Shown here: positions 1 through 12,528 of the stretch, piece by piece
Numbering within the stretch: position 1 is the first letter of the stretch
Layout of the letters: the number at the start of each line of letters is the position of its first letter
Source of the DNA: Stomorhina lunata
Lineage: Eukaryota; Arthropoda; Insecta; Diptera; Rhiniidae
Length of the DNA stretch: 64,000 bases
NCBI GenBank assembly: GCA_933228675.1
Contig: OW121741.1
Location: 55,859,310 to 55,923,309, forward strand
Reading direction: 5' to 3'
Made by a program: the position numbers and the translations under genes
The notes under the pieces: model-generated
The model's input: the letters and a program-made list of their open reading frames with translations, nothing else
The model's database searches: none
What the model was told of the DNA's origin: nothing

Positions 1-18
1 TAATGTTACAGTTGTGTA

Positions 19-1290
19 TTAATTTTGTACGTTTTCGTTAAAGTTGCACGCAAATTTATTAACGATATCACATATGTTTTCATTTTTAAAGTTTTTCAAT
101 ATGAGGCTATCAATATTTGATGTGTTTTTGCCCAAAATTTCATTAATTGTTTGCCACGTTTGCCGTATATCGCTTCTATTTTCGATAAATTTATTTCTAT
201 AATAGTTATTTTTCACATAGTTTATTTTCTTTGTTACAAAATTTCGAAATTTTTTAAATTCACTTTCATATGTTTTATTATTTCGGTTATTTCTCCATTT
301 TTTGTAAAGTTTATCCCTAACATCACAATATTTTATTATTTCTTCGCTAATCCATGGATTTAAAGACCTTTTTTTACTTGTTTTTGTTTTTATTTTAGAG
401 TTATTATATATGTGGTTAAAAATTTCATGTATTTTGTTGTAAAGGTTGTTTGTATCTTGAGTTTCGTTTATTAATTCATTCCAGTTAGTTTCCTGTAATT
501 GTTTGTTGACTTTGTAATTACTTAGATGAAGGCCCTGAGATTTAATAATTTCCCTTTCCTGATGAGTCTCTTCAATAATGCAGCAAAATAGCATATAGTG
601 GTCAGAGATATTGGTTGTGATTATTGCAGCATATCCAAAGGTTTTTGTTGTATTTGTTTTTAATAACACATGATCTATACAAGTACTTGTGTTCTTCTCT
701 ATATCTTCTCTCGTGCTCTCATTGATCATGCATTGAAGCCCATTACTATTAATCATGTTTAGATATGTTGTTGTTGTAGCGTTTTCTCTTAAAATATCAA
801 TATTGATGTCTCCGACTATTATTACATCTTGTTTTTTTCTTATTTTATTTATGGTTACATCAAGTTCGTTAATAAACAGTGAAACACTTGCACTAGGAGG
901 ACGGTAGATTGAGAGGAGCGAGAAAATCTTATTATTTATGTTTATATCTAGCTGTATAACTTCAAATGAATTTGTGCTCAGAGATATATTTGTATACATT
1001 ATACTCTCTGTAATATAAACAACTATACCTCCGCCTCTGCCTTCTCTGTTCAGGAATACTGAGTTAAACCCTCTTATTTTGTATAATTCATTTTCATAAT
1101 CAAAAATATTGGTCTCTACTAGAATTATTATTTTTATTTGTTTAAGTATGGTGTTAATACTTGTAAGAAATGTGTTGAAATTTTTTCTCAAGGAGCGAAT
1201 GTTCATATATATTAATGAAGTGGGATAACTTAAATGATTTGAGTTTATTTGATTTATATAATTAATTGTTTGTGATTTTTGGTTGTTCAT
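19..1290 (-). CDS. Non-LTR retrotransposon ORF2, apurinic-type endonuclease half
   Basis: This 423-residue frame would nick target DNA to prime reverse transcription. Endonuclease/exonuclease/phosphatase-fold motifs are in order: NIRSL (30-34), LVET with the metal-binding Glu (57-60), GGGIVVY (86-92), YRPP (129-132), GDINID (160-165), IDHV (205-208) and the catalytic SDH (239-241). After it comes the basic Trp-rich linker (NPWISEEI, near 316-323) that normally leads into the RT. The frame ends at a TAA at 19-21, before any RT motif, whereas intact CR1-type ORF2 proteins run to roughly 900-1,000 residues. So this is a truncated or frameshifted ORF2, and the rest lies left of the window. The ATG at 1290 is 50 bases after the end of ORF1. 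The endonuclease catalytic residues themselves look intact. Confidence 0.85.
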   Translation of the reverse strand: MNNQKSQTINYINQINSNHLSYPTSLIYMNIRSLRKNFNTFLTSINTILKQIKIIILVETNIFDYENELYKIRGFNSVFLNREGRGGGIVVYITESIMYTNISLSTNSFEVIQLDININNKIFSLLSIYRPPSASVSLFINELDVTINKIRKKQDVIIVGDINIDILRENATTTTYLNMINSNGLQCMINESTREDIEKNTSTCIDHVLLKTNTTKTFGYAAIITTNISDHYMLFCCIIEETHQEREIIKSQGLHLSNYKVNKQLQETNWNELINETQDTNNLYNKIHEIFNHIYNNSKIKTKTSKKRSLNPWISEEIIKYCDVRDKLYKKWRNNRNNKTYESEFKKFRNFVTKKINYVKNNYYRNKFIENRSDIRQTWQTINEILGKNTSNIDSLILKNFKNENICDIVNKFACNFNENVQN

Positions 1291-1340
1291 TTTAATTTTT
1301 TATTTTTTATTTGAAAAGAATACAAAATTTGATTTAAATT

Positions 1341-1610
1341 TTAAATTGTAACAGTTATATTTTCAATATCTGCATTATTGTTTATAATAAAGAGGGGAGA
1401 GTTTTCATTCTTTCGAGCAAAAATATTTCCATTGCGGATCCAAACAAATTTCCATTGGGCTTCCCTTGCCTTTATTTTGGTTAACCATAAAAGGTGACGA
1501 TTGCTAGGAGTTAATTCATCATTGATGTATACGAATTGTACTTTGTTTTCATCTTCATTTTTGTTGATAATTTTTGAGTCTATTCTATGTTTTTGGACTT
1601 TGGACATCAA
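1341..1610 (-). CDS. ORF1 C-terminal part, in a shifted frame
   Basis: This 89-residue frame overlaps the end of the main ORF1 frame by 26 bases and continues its homology. It carries the block YINDELTPSNR and then KFVWIRNGNIFARKNENSP, which is the usual C-terminal end of PHD/coiled-coil/FP-type ORF1 proteins of insect non-LTR elements. It is best read not as a separate gene but as the tail of ORF1, put out of frame by one extra base in the A8 run at 1616-1623 (T8 on the plus strand). Dropping one A joins the two frames without a gap. The break could be a mutation, a sequencing error in a homopolymer, or translational slippage. Confidence 0.75.
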   Translation of the reverse strand: MMSKVQKHRIDSKIINKNEDENKVQFVYINDELTPSNRHLLWLTKIKAREAQWKFVWIRNGNIFARKNENSPLFIINNNADIENITVTI

Positions 1611-2361
1611 TTCTGTTTTTTTTATCTATTGAGGAGAATTCTATAATTATTTTATCGTTTTGTTTTTTTAAGCGATATGCTTTATTAATGTCTCTTTCAT
1701 CAATAGCAACATTAAGAGAATTACCAATCGTTTTAATAACATCGTGAGCTGAGATTTCTTTATTAGTGACATTTTTTATTTCTATATTATTTCTGATCAT
1801 CTGTTGCTCTAGTTTATTTATGCGATTTTCCATGGTGTTAATTTGAGTCTCTCGTTGTTTATCTTTTTCTCCAAGTTCTTTAACTTGTGCTACAAGTGTA
1901 TTGAGAGTGCTGGATATTTTTGCTAGAGTGTTTTCAATGTCATCCCTAGTAGCAAGCTGCTGCATTGTTTGTTTTACTTCTTTAAAGTCGGACTTCAGCT
2001 CCATCATATCTGACTGAAAAGAGCAAATTTTAGAATTGAGAGAGGTCAGTGACATTCCCTCCTTGAATTTTTTCGATTTTTCATTCTCAACATCTTCTTC
2101 ATCCTCACTTCTGCGTTGTTTGTTGTTGCTACTGTCGTCGGGTAGATCTAATTGAGGTACGTTACTTGGTAATCGCAATCGCGGCTTACAAACCTGACAC
2201 TTCCAAGAGTTTTTCCTCTCACCGTACATGCTCTTATATGTGCTCTCTGAAAGTGTCGTGCATGGTGTAAAGTGGTAATTGGAGTTACAGCTATTACACT
2301 TGACGAAGTTTGTTTCGGTAATTGCTCTTTTACAAGTACCACACAGAACGATTTCACTCAT
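1585..2361 (-). CDS. Non-LTR retrotransposon ORF1: PHD-type finger, coiled coil, FP/RRM-like domain
   Basis: ORF1 proteins bind element RNA and act as chaperones in the ribonucleoprotein. Residues 7-58 form a C4HC3 zinc-binding pattern (C7, C10, C22, C25, H30, C34, C55, C58), as in PHD fingers. A charged, Ser/Glu-rich linker follows (70-100). Residues 108-205 look like a long coiled coil with heptad-like spacing of Leu, Ile and Met. From about residue 200 there is an RRM or baculovirus FP-like region (DERDINKAYRLKKQNDKIII). The 258-residue frame then runs off homology and stops shortly after an A8 run, and the true C-terminus continues in the neighbouring frame. The start at 2361 is the first ATG after a T-rich leader and lies 7 residues before the first zinc ligand. 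Confidence 0.8.
   Translation of the reverse strand: MSEIVLCGTCKRAITETNFVKCNSCNSNYHFTPCTTLSESTYKSMYGERKNSWKCQVCKPRLRLPSNVPQLDLPDDSSNNKQRRSEDEEDVENEKSKKFKEGMSLTSLNSKICSFQSDMMELKSDFKEVKQTMQQLATRDDIENTLAKISSTLNTLVAQVKELGEKDKQRETQINTMENRINKLEQQMIRNNIEIKNVTNKEISAHDVIKTIGNSLNVAIDERDINKAYRLKKQNDKIIIEFSSIDKKNRIDVQSPKT
1616..1623 (-). other. Frame break in an A8 homopolymer of ORF1
   Basis: On the minus strand the codons for Asp-Lys-Lys run into eight consecutive A residues. Past this point the annotated frame ends within 11 codons, while the conserved C-terminal block lies in the +1-shifted frame. With seven A residues the reading frame would be continuous. The site is therefore the likely position of a one-base insertion, a base-calling error, or a slippage site. 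Confidence 0.7.
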
Positions 2362-2631
2362 TTTTTGTTTTTTTTTTTTTGTGTTTTACTTTTTAATATA
2401 AAAACGAAAAATAAGCTCTAGTTAAGATGTAGAAATAAAAAATTATTTATTTATTTTTTTTTTTAACAATATAACACTTATTTTAATTGATATTTTAAAT
2501 TGTTTTTAATGATTGTTTCCCGGGCGCTTTATGGAAAATTTTAATTTAAATATTTCGATTTATATTGGATTTTAGATATATTTTAAGCTTATTTTGTTGG
2601 ACACTGATATGCACACAACCGTTTGCAACGA
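2362..2631 (-). promoter_or_regulatory. 5' leader of the CR1-type element, abutting the satellite
   Basis: This is about 270 bases of T/A-rich sequence between the ORF1 start and the satellite. Read on the minus strand, the outer end begins TCAGTTCTCGTTGC, which contains TCAGTT, a match to the arthropod initiator consensus that many insect non-LTR elements use as an internal promoter. No convincing downstream promoter element is visible. The last 11 bases match a satellite monomer at 10 of 11 positions, so the exact element/satellite border is ambiguous by about one monomer. Confidence 0.45.
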
Positions 2632-5600
2632 GAACTGAACTGAACTAGAACTGAACTAGAACTGAACTAGAACTGAACTAGAACTGAACTAGAACTGAAC
2701 TAGAACTGAACTAGAACTGAACTAGAACTGAACTAGAACTGAACTAGAACTGAACTAGAACTGAACTAGAACTGAACTAGAACTGAACTAGAACTGAACT
2801 AGAACTGAACTAGAACTGAACTAGAACTGAACTAGAACTGAACTAGAACTGAACTAGAACTGAACTAGAACTGAACTAGAACTGAACTAGAACTGAACTA
2901 GAACTGAACTAGAACTGAACTAGAACTGAACTAGAACTGAACTAGAACTGAACTAGAACTGAACTAGAACTGAACTAGAACTGAACTAGAACTGAACTAG
3001 AACTGAACTAGAACTGAACTAGAACTGAACTAGAACTGAACTAGAACTGAACTAGAACTGAACTAGAACTGAACTAGAATTGAACTAGAACTGAACTAGA
3101 ACTGAACTAGAACTGAACTAGAACTGAACTAGAACTGAACTAGAACTGAACTAGAACTGAATTAGAACTGAACTAGAACTGAACTAGAACTGAACTAGAA
3201 CTGAACTAGAACTGAACTAGAACTGAACTAGAACTGAACTAGAACTGAACTAGAACTGAACTAGAACTGAACTAGAACTGAACTAGAACTGAACTAGAAC
3301 TGAACTAGAACTGAACTAGAACTGAACTAGAACTGAACTAGAACTGAACTAGAACTGAACTAGAACTGAACTAGAACTGAACTAGAACTGAACTAGAACT
3401 GAACTAGAACTGAACTAGAACTGAACTAGAACTGAACTAGAACTGAACTAGAACTGAACTAGAACTGAACTAGAACTGAACTAGAACTGAACTAGAACTG
3501 AACTAGAACTGAACTAGAACTGAACTAGAACTGAACTAGAACTGAACTAGAACTGAACTAGAACTGAACTAGAACTGAACTAGAACTGAACTAGAACTGA
3601 ACTAGAACTGAACTAGAACTGAACTAGAACTGAACTAGAACTGAACTAGAACTGAACTAGAACTGAACTAGAACTGAACTAGAACTGAACTAGAACTGAA
3701 CTAGAACTGAACTAGAACTGAACTAGAACTGAACTAGAACTGAACTAGAACTGAACTAGAACTGAACTAGAACTGAACTAGAACTGAACTAGAACTGAAC
3801 TAGAACTGAACTAGAACTGAACTAGAACTGAACTAGAACTGAACTAGAACTGAACTAGAACTGAACTAGAACTGAACTAGAACTGAACTAGAACTGAACT
3901 AGAACTGAACTAGAACTGAACTAGAACTGAACTAGAACTGAACTAGAACTGAACTAGAACTGAACTAGAACTGAACTAGAACTGAACTAGAACTGAACTA
4001 GAACTGAACTAGAACTGAACTAGAACTGAACTAGAACTGAACTAGAACTGAACTAGAACTGAACTAGAACTGAACTAGAACTGAACTAGAACTGAACTAG
4101 AACTGAACTAGAACTGAACTAGAACTGAACTAGAACTGAACTAGAACTGAACTAGAACTGAACTAGAACTGAACTAGAACTGAACTAGAACTGAACTAGA
4201 ACTGAACTAGAACTGAACTAGAACTGAACTAGAACTGAACTAGAACTGAACTAGAACTGAACTAGAACTGAACTAGAACTGAACTAGAACTGAACTAGAA
4301 CTGAACTAGAACTGAACTAGAACTGAACTAGAACTGAACTAGAACTGAACTAGAACTGAACTAGAACTGAACTAGAACTGAACTAGAACTGAACTAGAAC
4401 TGAACTAGAACTGAACTAGAACTGAACTAGAACTGAACTAGAACTGAACTAGAACTGAACTAGAACTGAACTAGAACTGAACTAGAACTGAACTAGAACT
4501 GAACTAGAACTGAACTAGAACTGAACTAGAACTGAACTAGAACTGAACTAGAACTGAACTAGAACTGAACTAGAACTGAACTAGAACTGAACTAGAACTG
4601 AACTAGAACTGAACTAGAACTGAACTAGAACTGAACTAGAACTGAACTAGAACTGAACTAGAACTGAACTAGAACTGAACTAGAACTGAACTAGAACTGA
4701 ACTAGAACTGAACTAGAACTGAACTAGAACTGAACTAGAACTGAACTAGAACTGAACTAGAACTGAACTAGAACTGAACTAGAACTGAACTAGAACTGAA
4801 CTAGAACTGAACTAGAACTGAACTAGAACTGAACTAGAACTGAACTAGAACTGAACTAGAACTGAACTAGAACTGAACTAGAACTGAAGTAGAACTGAAG
4901 TAGAACTGAACTAGAACTGAACTAGAACTGAACTAGAACTGAACTAGAACTGAACTAGAACTGAACTAGAACTGAACTAGAACTGAACTAGAACTGAACT
5001 AGAACTGAACTAGAACTGAACTAGAACTGAACTAGAACTGAACTAGAGCTGAACTAGAACTGAACTAGAACTGAACTAGAACTGAACTAGAACTGAACTA
5101 GAACTGAACTAGAACTGAACTAGAACTGAACTAGAACTGAACTAGAACTGAACTAGAACTGAACTAGAACTAAACTAGAACTGAACTAGAGCTGAACTAG
5201 AACTGAACTAGAACTGAACTAGAACTGAACTAGAACTGAACTAGAACTGAACTAGAACTGAACTAGAACTGAACTAGAACTGAACTAGAACTGAACTAGA
5301 ACTGAACTAGAACTGAACTAGAACTGAACTAGAACTGAACTAGAACTGAACTAGAACTGAACTAGAACTGAACTAGAACTGAACTAGAACTGAACTAGAA
5401 CTGAACTAGAACTGAACTAGAACTGAACTAGAACTGAACTAGAACTGAACTAGAACTGAACTAGAACTGAACTAGAACTGAACTAGAACTGAACTAGAAC
5501 TGAACTAGAACTGAACTAGAACTGAACTAGAACTGAACTAGAACTGAACTAGAACTGAACTAGAACTGAACTAGAACTGAACTAGAACTGAACTAGAACT

Positions 5601-8600
5601 GAACTAGAACTGAACTAGAACTGAACTAGAACTGAACTAGAACTGAACTAGAACTGAACTAGAACTGAACTAGAACTGAACTAGAACTGAACTAGAACTG
5701 AACTAGAACTGAACTAGAACTGAACTAGAACTGAACTAGAACTGAACTAGAACTGAACTAGAACTGAACTAGAACTGAACTAGAACTGAACTAGAACTGA
5801 ACTAGAACTGAACTAGAACTGAACTAGAACTGAACTAGAACTGAACTAGAACTAGAACTGAACTAGAACTAGAACTGAACTAGAACTAGAACTGAACTAG
5901 AACTGAACTAGAACTAGAACTGAACTAGAACTAGAACTGAACTAGAACTGAACTAGAACTGAACTAGAACTGAACTAGAACTGAACTAGAACTGAACTAG
6001 AACTGAACTAGAACTGAACTAGAACTGAACTAGAACTGAACTAGAACTGAACTAGAACTGAACTAGAACTGAACTAGAACTGAACTAGAACTGAACTAGA
6101 ACTGAACTAGAACTGAACTAGAACTGAACTAGAACTGAACTAGAACTGAACTAGAACTGAACTAGAACTGAACTAGAACTGAACTAGAACTGAACTAGAA
6201 CTGAACTAGAACTGAACTAGAACTGAACTAGAACTGAACTAGAACTGAACTAGAACTGAACTAGAACTGAACTAGAACTGAACTAGAACTGAACTAGAAC
6301 TGAACTAGAACTGAACTAGAACTGAACTAGAACTGAACTAGAACTGAACTAGAACTGAACTAGAACTGAACTAGAACTGAACTAGAACTGAACTAGAACT
6401 GAACTAGAACTGAACTAGAACTGAACTAGAACTGAACTAGAACTGAACTAGAACTGAACTAGAACTGAACTAGAACTGAACTAGAACTGAACTAGAACTG
6501 AACTAGAACTGAACTAGAACTGAACTAGAACTGAACTAGAACTGAACTAGAACTGAACTAGAACTGAACTAGAACTGAACTAGAACTGAACTAGAACTGA
6601 ACTAGAACTGAACTAGAACTGAACTAGAACTGAACTAGAACTGAACTAGAACTGAACTAGAACTGAACTAGAACTGAACTAGAACTGAACTAGAACTGAA
6701 CTAGAACTGAACTAGAACTGAACTAGAACTGAACTAGAACTGAACTAGAACTGAACTAGAACTGAACTAGAACTGAACTAGAACTGAACTAGAACTGAAC
6801 TAGAACTGAACTAGAACTGAACTAGAACTGAACTAGAACTGAACTAGAACTGAACTAGAACTGAACTAGAACTGAACTAGAACTGAACTAGAACTGAACT
6901 AGAACTGAACTAGAACTGAACTAGAACTGAACTAGAACTGAACTAGAACTGAACTAGAACTGAACTAGAACTGAACTAGAACTGAACTAGAACTGAACTA
7001 GAACTGAACTAGAACTGAACTAGAACTGAACTAGAACTGAACTAGAACTGAACTAGAACTGAACTAGAACTGAACTAGAACTGAACTAGAACTGAACTAG
7101 AACTGAACTAGAACTGAACTAGAACTGAACTAGAACTGAACTAGAACTGAACTAGAACTGAACTAGAACTGAACTAGAACTGAACTAGAACTGAACTAGA
7201 ACTGAACTAGAACTGAACTAGAACTGAACTAGAACTGAACTAGAACTGAACTAGAACTGAACTAGAACTGAACTAGAACTGAACTAGAACTGAACTAGAA
7301 CTGAACTAGAACTGAACTAGAACTGAACTAGAACTGAACTAGAACTGAACTAGAACTGAACTAGAACTGAACTAGAACTGAACTAGAACTGAACTAGAAC
7401 TGAACTAGAACTGAACTAGAACTGAACTAGAACTGAACTAGAACTGAACTAGAACTGAACTAGAACTGAACTAGAACTGAACTAGAACTGAACTAGAACT
7501 GAACTAGAACTGAACTAGAACTGAACTAGAACTGAACTAGAACTGAACTAGAACTGAACTAGAACTGAACTAGAACTGAACTAGAACTGAACTAGAACTG
7601 AACTAGAACTGAACTAGAACTGAACTAGAACTGAACTAGAACTGAACTAGAACTGAACTAGAACTGAACTAGAACTGAACTAGAACTGAACTAGAACTGA
7701 ACTAGAACTGAACTAGAACTGAACTAGAACTGAACTAGAACTGAACTAGAACTGAACTAGAACTGAACTAGAACTAAACTAGAACTGAACTAGAACTGAA
7801 CTAGAACTGAACTAGAACTGAACTAGAACTGAACTAGAACTGAACTAGAACTGAACTAGAACTGAACTAGAACTGAACTAGAACTGAACTAGAACTGAAC
7901 TAGAACTGAACTAGAACTGAACTAGAACTGAACTAGAACTGAACTAGAACTGAACTAGAACTGAACTAGAACTGAACTAGAACTGAACTAGAACTGAACT
8001 AGAACTGAACTAGAACTGAACTAGAACTGAACTAGAACTGAACTAGAACTGAACTAGAACTGAACTAGAACTGAACTAGAACTGAACTAGAACTGAACTA
8101 GAACTGAACTAGAACTGAACTAGAACTGAACTAGAACTGAACTAGAACTGAACTAGAACTGAACTAGAACTGAACTAGAACTGAACTAGAACTGAACTAG
8201 AACTGAACTAGAACTGAACTAGAACTGAACTAGAACTGAACTAGAACTGAACTAGAACTGAACTAGAACTGAACTAGAACTGAACTAGAACTGAACTAGA
8301 ACTGAACTAGAACTGAACTAGAACTGAACTAGAACTGAACTAGAACTGAACTAGAACTGAACTAGAACTGAACTAGAACTGAACTAGAACTGAACTAGAA
8401 CTGAACTAGAACTGAACTAGAACTGAAGTAGAACTGAAGTAGAACTGAAGTAGAACTGAAGTAGAACTGAACTAGAACTGAACTAGAACTGAACTAGAAC
8501 TGAACTAGAACTGAACTAGAACTGAACTAGAACTGAACTAGAACTGAACTAGAACTGAACTAGAACTAAACTAGAACTGAACTAGAACTGAACTAGAACT

Positions 8601-11600
8601 GAACTAGAACTGAACTAGAACTGAACTAGAACTGAACTAGAACTGAACTAGAACTGAACTAGAACTGAACTAGAACTGAACTAGAACTGAACTAGAACTG
8701 AACTAGAACTGAACTAGAACTGAACTAGAGCTGAACTAGAACTGAACTAGAACTGAACTAGAACTGAACTAGAACTGAACTAGAACTGAACTAGAACTGA
8801 ACTAGAACTGAACTAGAACTGAACTAGAACTGAACTAGAACTGAACTAGAACTGAACTAGAACTGAACTAGAACTGAACTAGAACTGAACTAGAACTGAA
8901 CTAGAACTGAACTAGAACTGAACTAGAACTGAACTAGAACTGAACTAGAACTGAACTAGAACTGAACTAGAACTGAACTAGAACTGAACTAGAACTGAAC
9001 TAGAACTGAACTAGAACTGAACTAGAACTGAACTAGAACTGAACTAGAACTGAACTAGAACTGAACTAGAACTGAACTAGAACTGAACTAGAACTGAACT
9101 AGAACTGAACTAGAACTGAACTAGAACTGAACTAGAACTGAACTAGAACTAGAACTGAACTAGAACTAGAACTGAACTAGAACTAGAACTGAACTAGAAC
9201 TAGAACTGAACTAGAACTGAACTAGAACTGAACTAGAACTGAACTAGAACTGAACTAGAACTGAACTAGAACTGAACTAGAACTGAACTAGAACTGAACT
9301 AGAACTGAACTAGAACTGAACTAGAACTGAACTAGAACTGAACTAGAACTGAACTAGAACTGAACTAGAACTGAACTAGAACTGAACTAGAACTGAACTA
9401 GAACTGAACTAGAACTAGAACTGAACTAGAACTGAACTAGAACTGAACTAGAACTGAACTAGAACTGAACTAGAACTGAACTAGAACTGAACTAGAACTG
9501 AACTAGAACTGAACTAGAACTGAACTAGAACTGAACTAGAACTGAACTAGAACTGAACTAGAACTGAACTAGAACTGAACTAGAACTGAACTAGAACTGA
9601 ACTAGAACTGAACTAGAACTGAACTAGAACTGAACTAGAACTGAACTAGAACTGAACTAGAACTGAACTAGAACTGAACTAGAACTGAACTAGAACTGAA
9701 CTAGAACTGAACTAGAACTGAACTAGAACTGAACTAGAACTGAACTAGAACTGAACTAGAACTGAACTAGAACTGAACTAGAACTGAACTAGAACTGAAC
9801 TAGAACTGAACTAGAACTGAACTAGAACTGAACTAGAACTGAACTAGAACTGAACTAGAACTGAACTAGAACTGAACTAGAACTGAACTAGAACTGAACT
9901 AGAACTGAACTAGAACTGAACTAGAACTGAACTAGAACTGAACTAGAACTGAACTAGAACTGAACTAGAACTGAACTAGAACTGAACTAGAACTGAACTA
10001 GAACTGAACTAGAACTGAACTAGAACTGAACTAGAACTGAACTAGAACTGAACTAGAACTGAACTAGAACTGAACTAGAACTGAACTAGAACTGAACTAG
10101 AACTGAACTAGAACTGAACTAGAACTGAACTAGAACTGAACTAGAACTGAACTAGAACTGAACTAGAACTGAACTAGAACTGAACTAGAACTGAACTAGA
10201 ACTGAACTAGAACTGAACTAGAACTGAACTAGAACTGAACTAGAACTGAACTAGAACTGAACTAGAACTGAACTAGAACTGAACTAGAACTGAACTAGAA
10301 CTGAACTAGAACTGAACTAGAACTGAACTAGAACTGAACTAGAACTGAACTAGAACTGAACTAGAACTGAACTAGAACTGAACTAGAACTGAACTAGAAC
10401 TGAACTAGAACTGAACTAGAACTGAACTAGAACTGAACTAGAACTGAACTAGAACTGAACTAGAACTGAACTAGAACTGAACTAGAACTGAACTAGAACT
10501 GAACTAGAACTGAACTAGAACTGAACTAGAACTGAACTAGAACTGAACTAGAACTGAACTAGAACTGAACTAGAACTGAACTAGAACTGAACTAGAACTG
10601 AACTAGAACTGAACTAGAACTGAACTAGAACTGAACTAGAACTGAACTAGAACTGAAGTAGAACTGAAGTAGAACTGAACTAGAACTGAACTAGAACTGA
10701 ACTAGAACTGAACTAGAACTGAACTAGAACTGAACTAGAACTGAACTAGAACTGAACTAGAACTGAACTAGAACTAAACTAGAACTGAACTAGAACTGAA
10801 CTAGAACTGAACTAGAACTGAACTAGAACTGAACTAGAACTGAACTAGAACTGAACTAGAACTGAACTAGAACTGAACTAGAACTGAACTAGAACTGAAC
10901 TAGAACTGAACTAGAGCTGAACTAGAACTGAACTAGAACTGAACTAGAACTGAACTAGAACTGAACTAGAACTGAACTAGAACTGAACTAGAACTGAACT
11001 AGAACTGAACTAGAACTGAACTAGAACTGAACTAGAACTGAACTAGAACTGAACTAGAACTGAACTAGAACTGAACTAGAACTGAACTAGAACTGAACTA
11101 GAACTGAACTAGAACTGAACTAGAACTGAACTAGAACTGAACTAGAACTGAACTAGAACTGAACTAGAACTGAACTAGAACTGAACTAGAACTGAACTAG
11201 AACTGAACTAGAACTGAACTAGAACTGAACTAGAACTGAACTAGAACTGAACTAGAACTGAACTAGAACTGAACTAGAACTGAACTAGAACTAGAACTGA
11301 ACTAGAACTAGAACTGAACTAGAACTAGAACTAGAACTAGAACTGAACTAGAACTAGAACTGAACTAGAACTGAACTAGAACTGAACTAGAACTGAACTA
11401 GAACTGAACTAGAACTGAACTAGAACAGAACTAGAACTGAACTAGAACTGAACTAGAACTGAACTAGAACTGAACTAGAACTGAACTAGAACTGAACTAG
11501 AACTGAACTAGAACTGAACTAGAACTGAACTAGAACTGAACTAGAACTGAACTAGAACTGAACTAGAACTGAACTAGAACTGAACTAGAACTGAACTAGA

Positions 11601-12367
11601 ACTGAACTAGAACTGAACTAGAACTGAACTAGAACTGAACTAGAACTGAACTAGAACTGAACTAGAACTGAACTAGAACTGAACTAGAACTGAACTAGAA
11701 CTGAACTAGAACTGAACTAGAACTGAACTAGAACTGAACTAGAACTGAACTAGAACTGAACTAGAACTGAACTAGAACTGAACTAGAACTGAACTAGAAC
11801 TGAACTAGAACTGAACTAGAACTGAACTAGAACTGAACTAGAACTGAACTAGAACTGAACTAGAACTGAACTAGAACTGAACTAGAACTGAACTAGAACT
11901 GAACTAGAACTGAACTAGAACTGAACTAGAACTGAACTAGAACTGAACTAGAACTGAACTAGAACTGAACTAGAACTGAACTAGAACTGAACTAGAACTG
12001 AACTAGAACTGAACTAGAACTGAACTAGAACTGAACTAGAACTGAACTAGAACTGAACTAGAACTGAACTAGAACTGAACTAGAACTGAACTAGAACTGA
12101 ACTAGAACTGAACTAGAACTGAACTAGAACTGAACTAGAACTAGAACTGAACTAGAACTGAACTAGAACTGAACTAGAACTGAACTAGAACTGAACTAGA
12201 ACTGAACTAGAACTGAACTAGAACTGAACTAGAACTGAACTAGAACTGAACTAGAACTGAACTAGAACTGAACTAGAACTGAACTAGAACTGAACTAGAA
12301 CTGAATTAGAACTGAACTAGAGCTGAACTAGAACTGAACTAGAACTGAACTAGAACTGAACTAGAAC
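2632..12367. repeat. 11-bp satellite array, segment 1 (GAACTGAACTA)n
   Basis: About 9.7 kb of head-to-tail 11-bp monomers, or roughly 880 copies. The unit is two half-units, GAACT plus GAACTA. Most copies are identical. Scattered variants act as markers: GAAGTA runs near 4888-4905, 8425-8465 and 10654-10672; AAAC variants near 5171, 7775, 8568 and 10773; GAGCT variants near 5046, 5189, 8730, 10913 and 12320; and clusters of extra 6-bp GAACTA half-units near 5850-5940, 9148-9206 and 11289-11350. Every frame has stop codons, so it codes for nothing. Every monomer contains CTAG. Confidence 0.98.
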
Positions 12368-12475
12368 TTTTTTTTTTTTTTTTTATTTATTTATGAATTT
12401 TAATTTTTACAAGAGTGTTCTTAAATCTATTGATATAAGTTTTATATTGGTACAAAGATTTGAAAAGATCCCGCT

Positions 12476-12489
12476 AAGCCATTCGGCTT
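12476..12489 (-). other. 3' UTR hairpin of the RT fragment
   Basis: AAGCC-ATTC-GGCTT forms a 5-bp stem with a 4-base loop, about 100 bases from the poly-A tail. It is flanked by a second partial pairing (GCT/AGC). CR1-, L2- and jockey-type elements often end in a small hairpin recognised by their own RT. The same hairpin occurs at the matching place in the other four copies, for example near 23878 and 38352. Confidence 0.45.
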
Positions 12490-12528
12490 GTCAGCAGGAT
12501 AGATTACAAATTAATATACAATACGCAT

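Larger units (their letters stand above)
1..2631 (-). mobile_element. CR1-superfamily non-LTR retrotransposon, 5' part
   Basis: Reading leftward, a 5' untranslated leader (2631-2362) is followed by a two-frame ORF1 (2361-1341) and the endonuclease half of ORF2 (1290-19). The window edge cuts the element before its reverse transcriptase. The order ORF1, then APE-type endonuclease, then RT is that of LINE-like elements. The NIRSL start of the endonuclease and the PHD-bearing ORF1 point to the CR1 superfamily. The element sits directly against the 11-bp satellite with its 5' end facing the array. ORF1 carries a one-base frame break, so this copy may be inactive or may contain a homopolymer error. 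Whether it belongs to the same family as the RT fragments inside the satellite cannot be decided here, because the two cover non-overlapping parts of an element. Confidence 0.85.

Noticed and set aside
151..363. 70-residue plus-strand frame opposite ORF2
   Set aside because: It is the antisense shadow of the endonuclease ORF.
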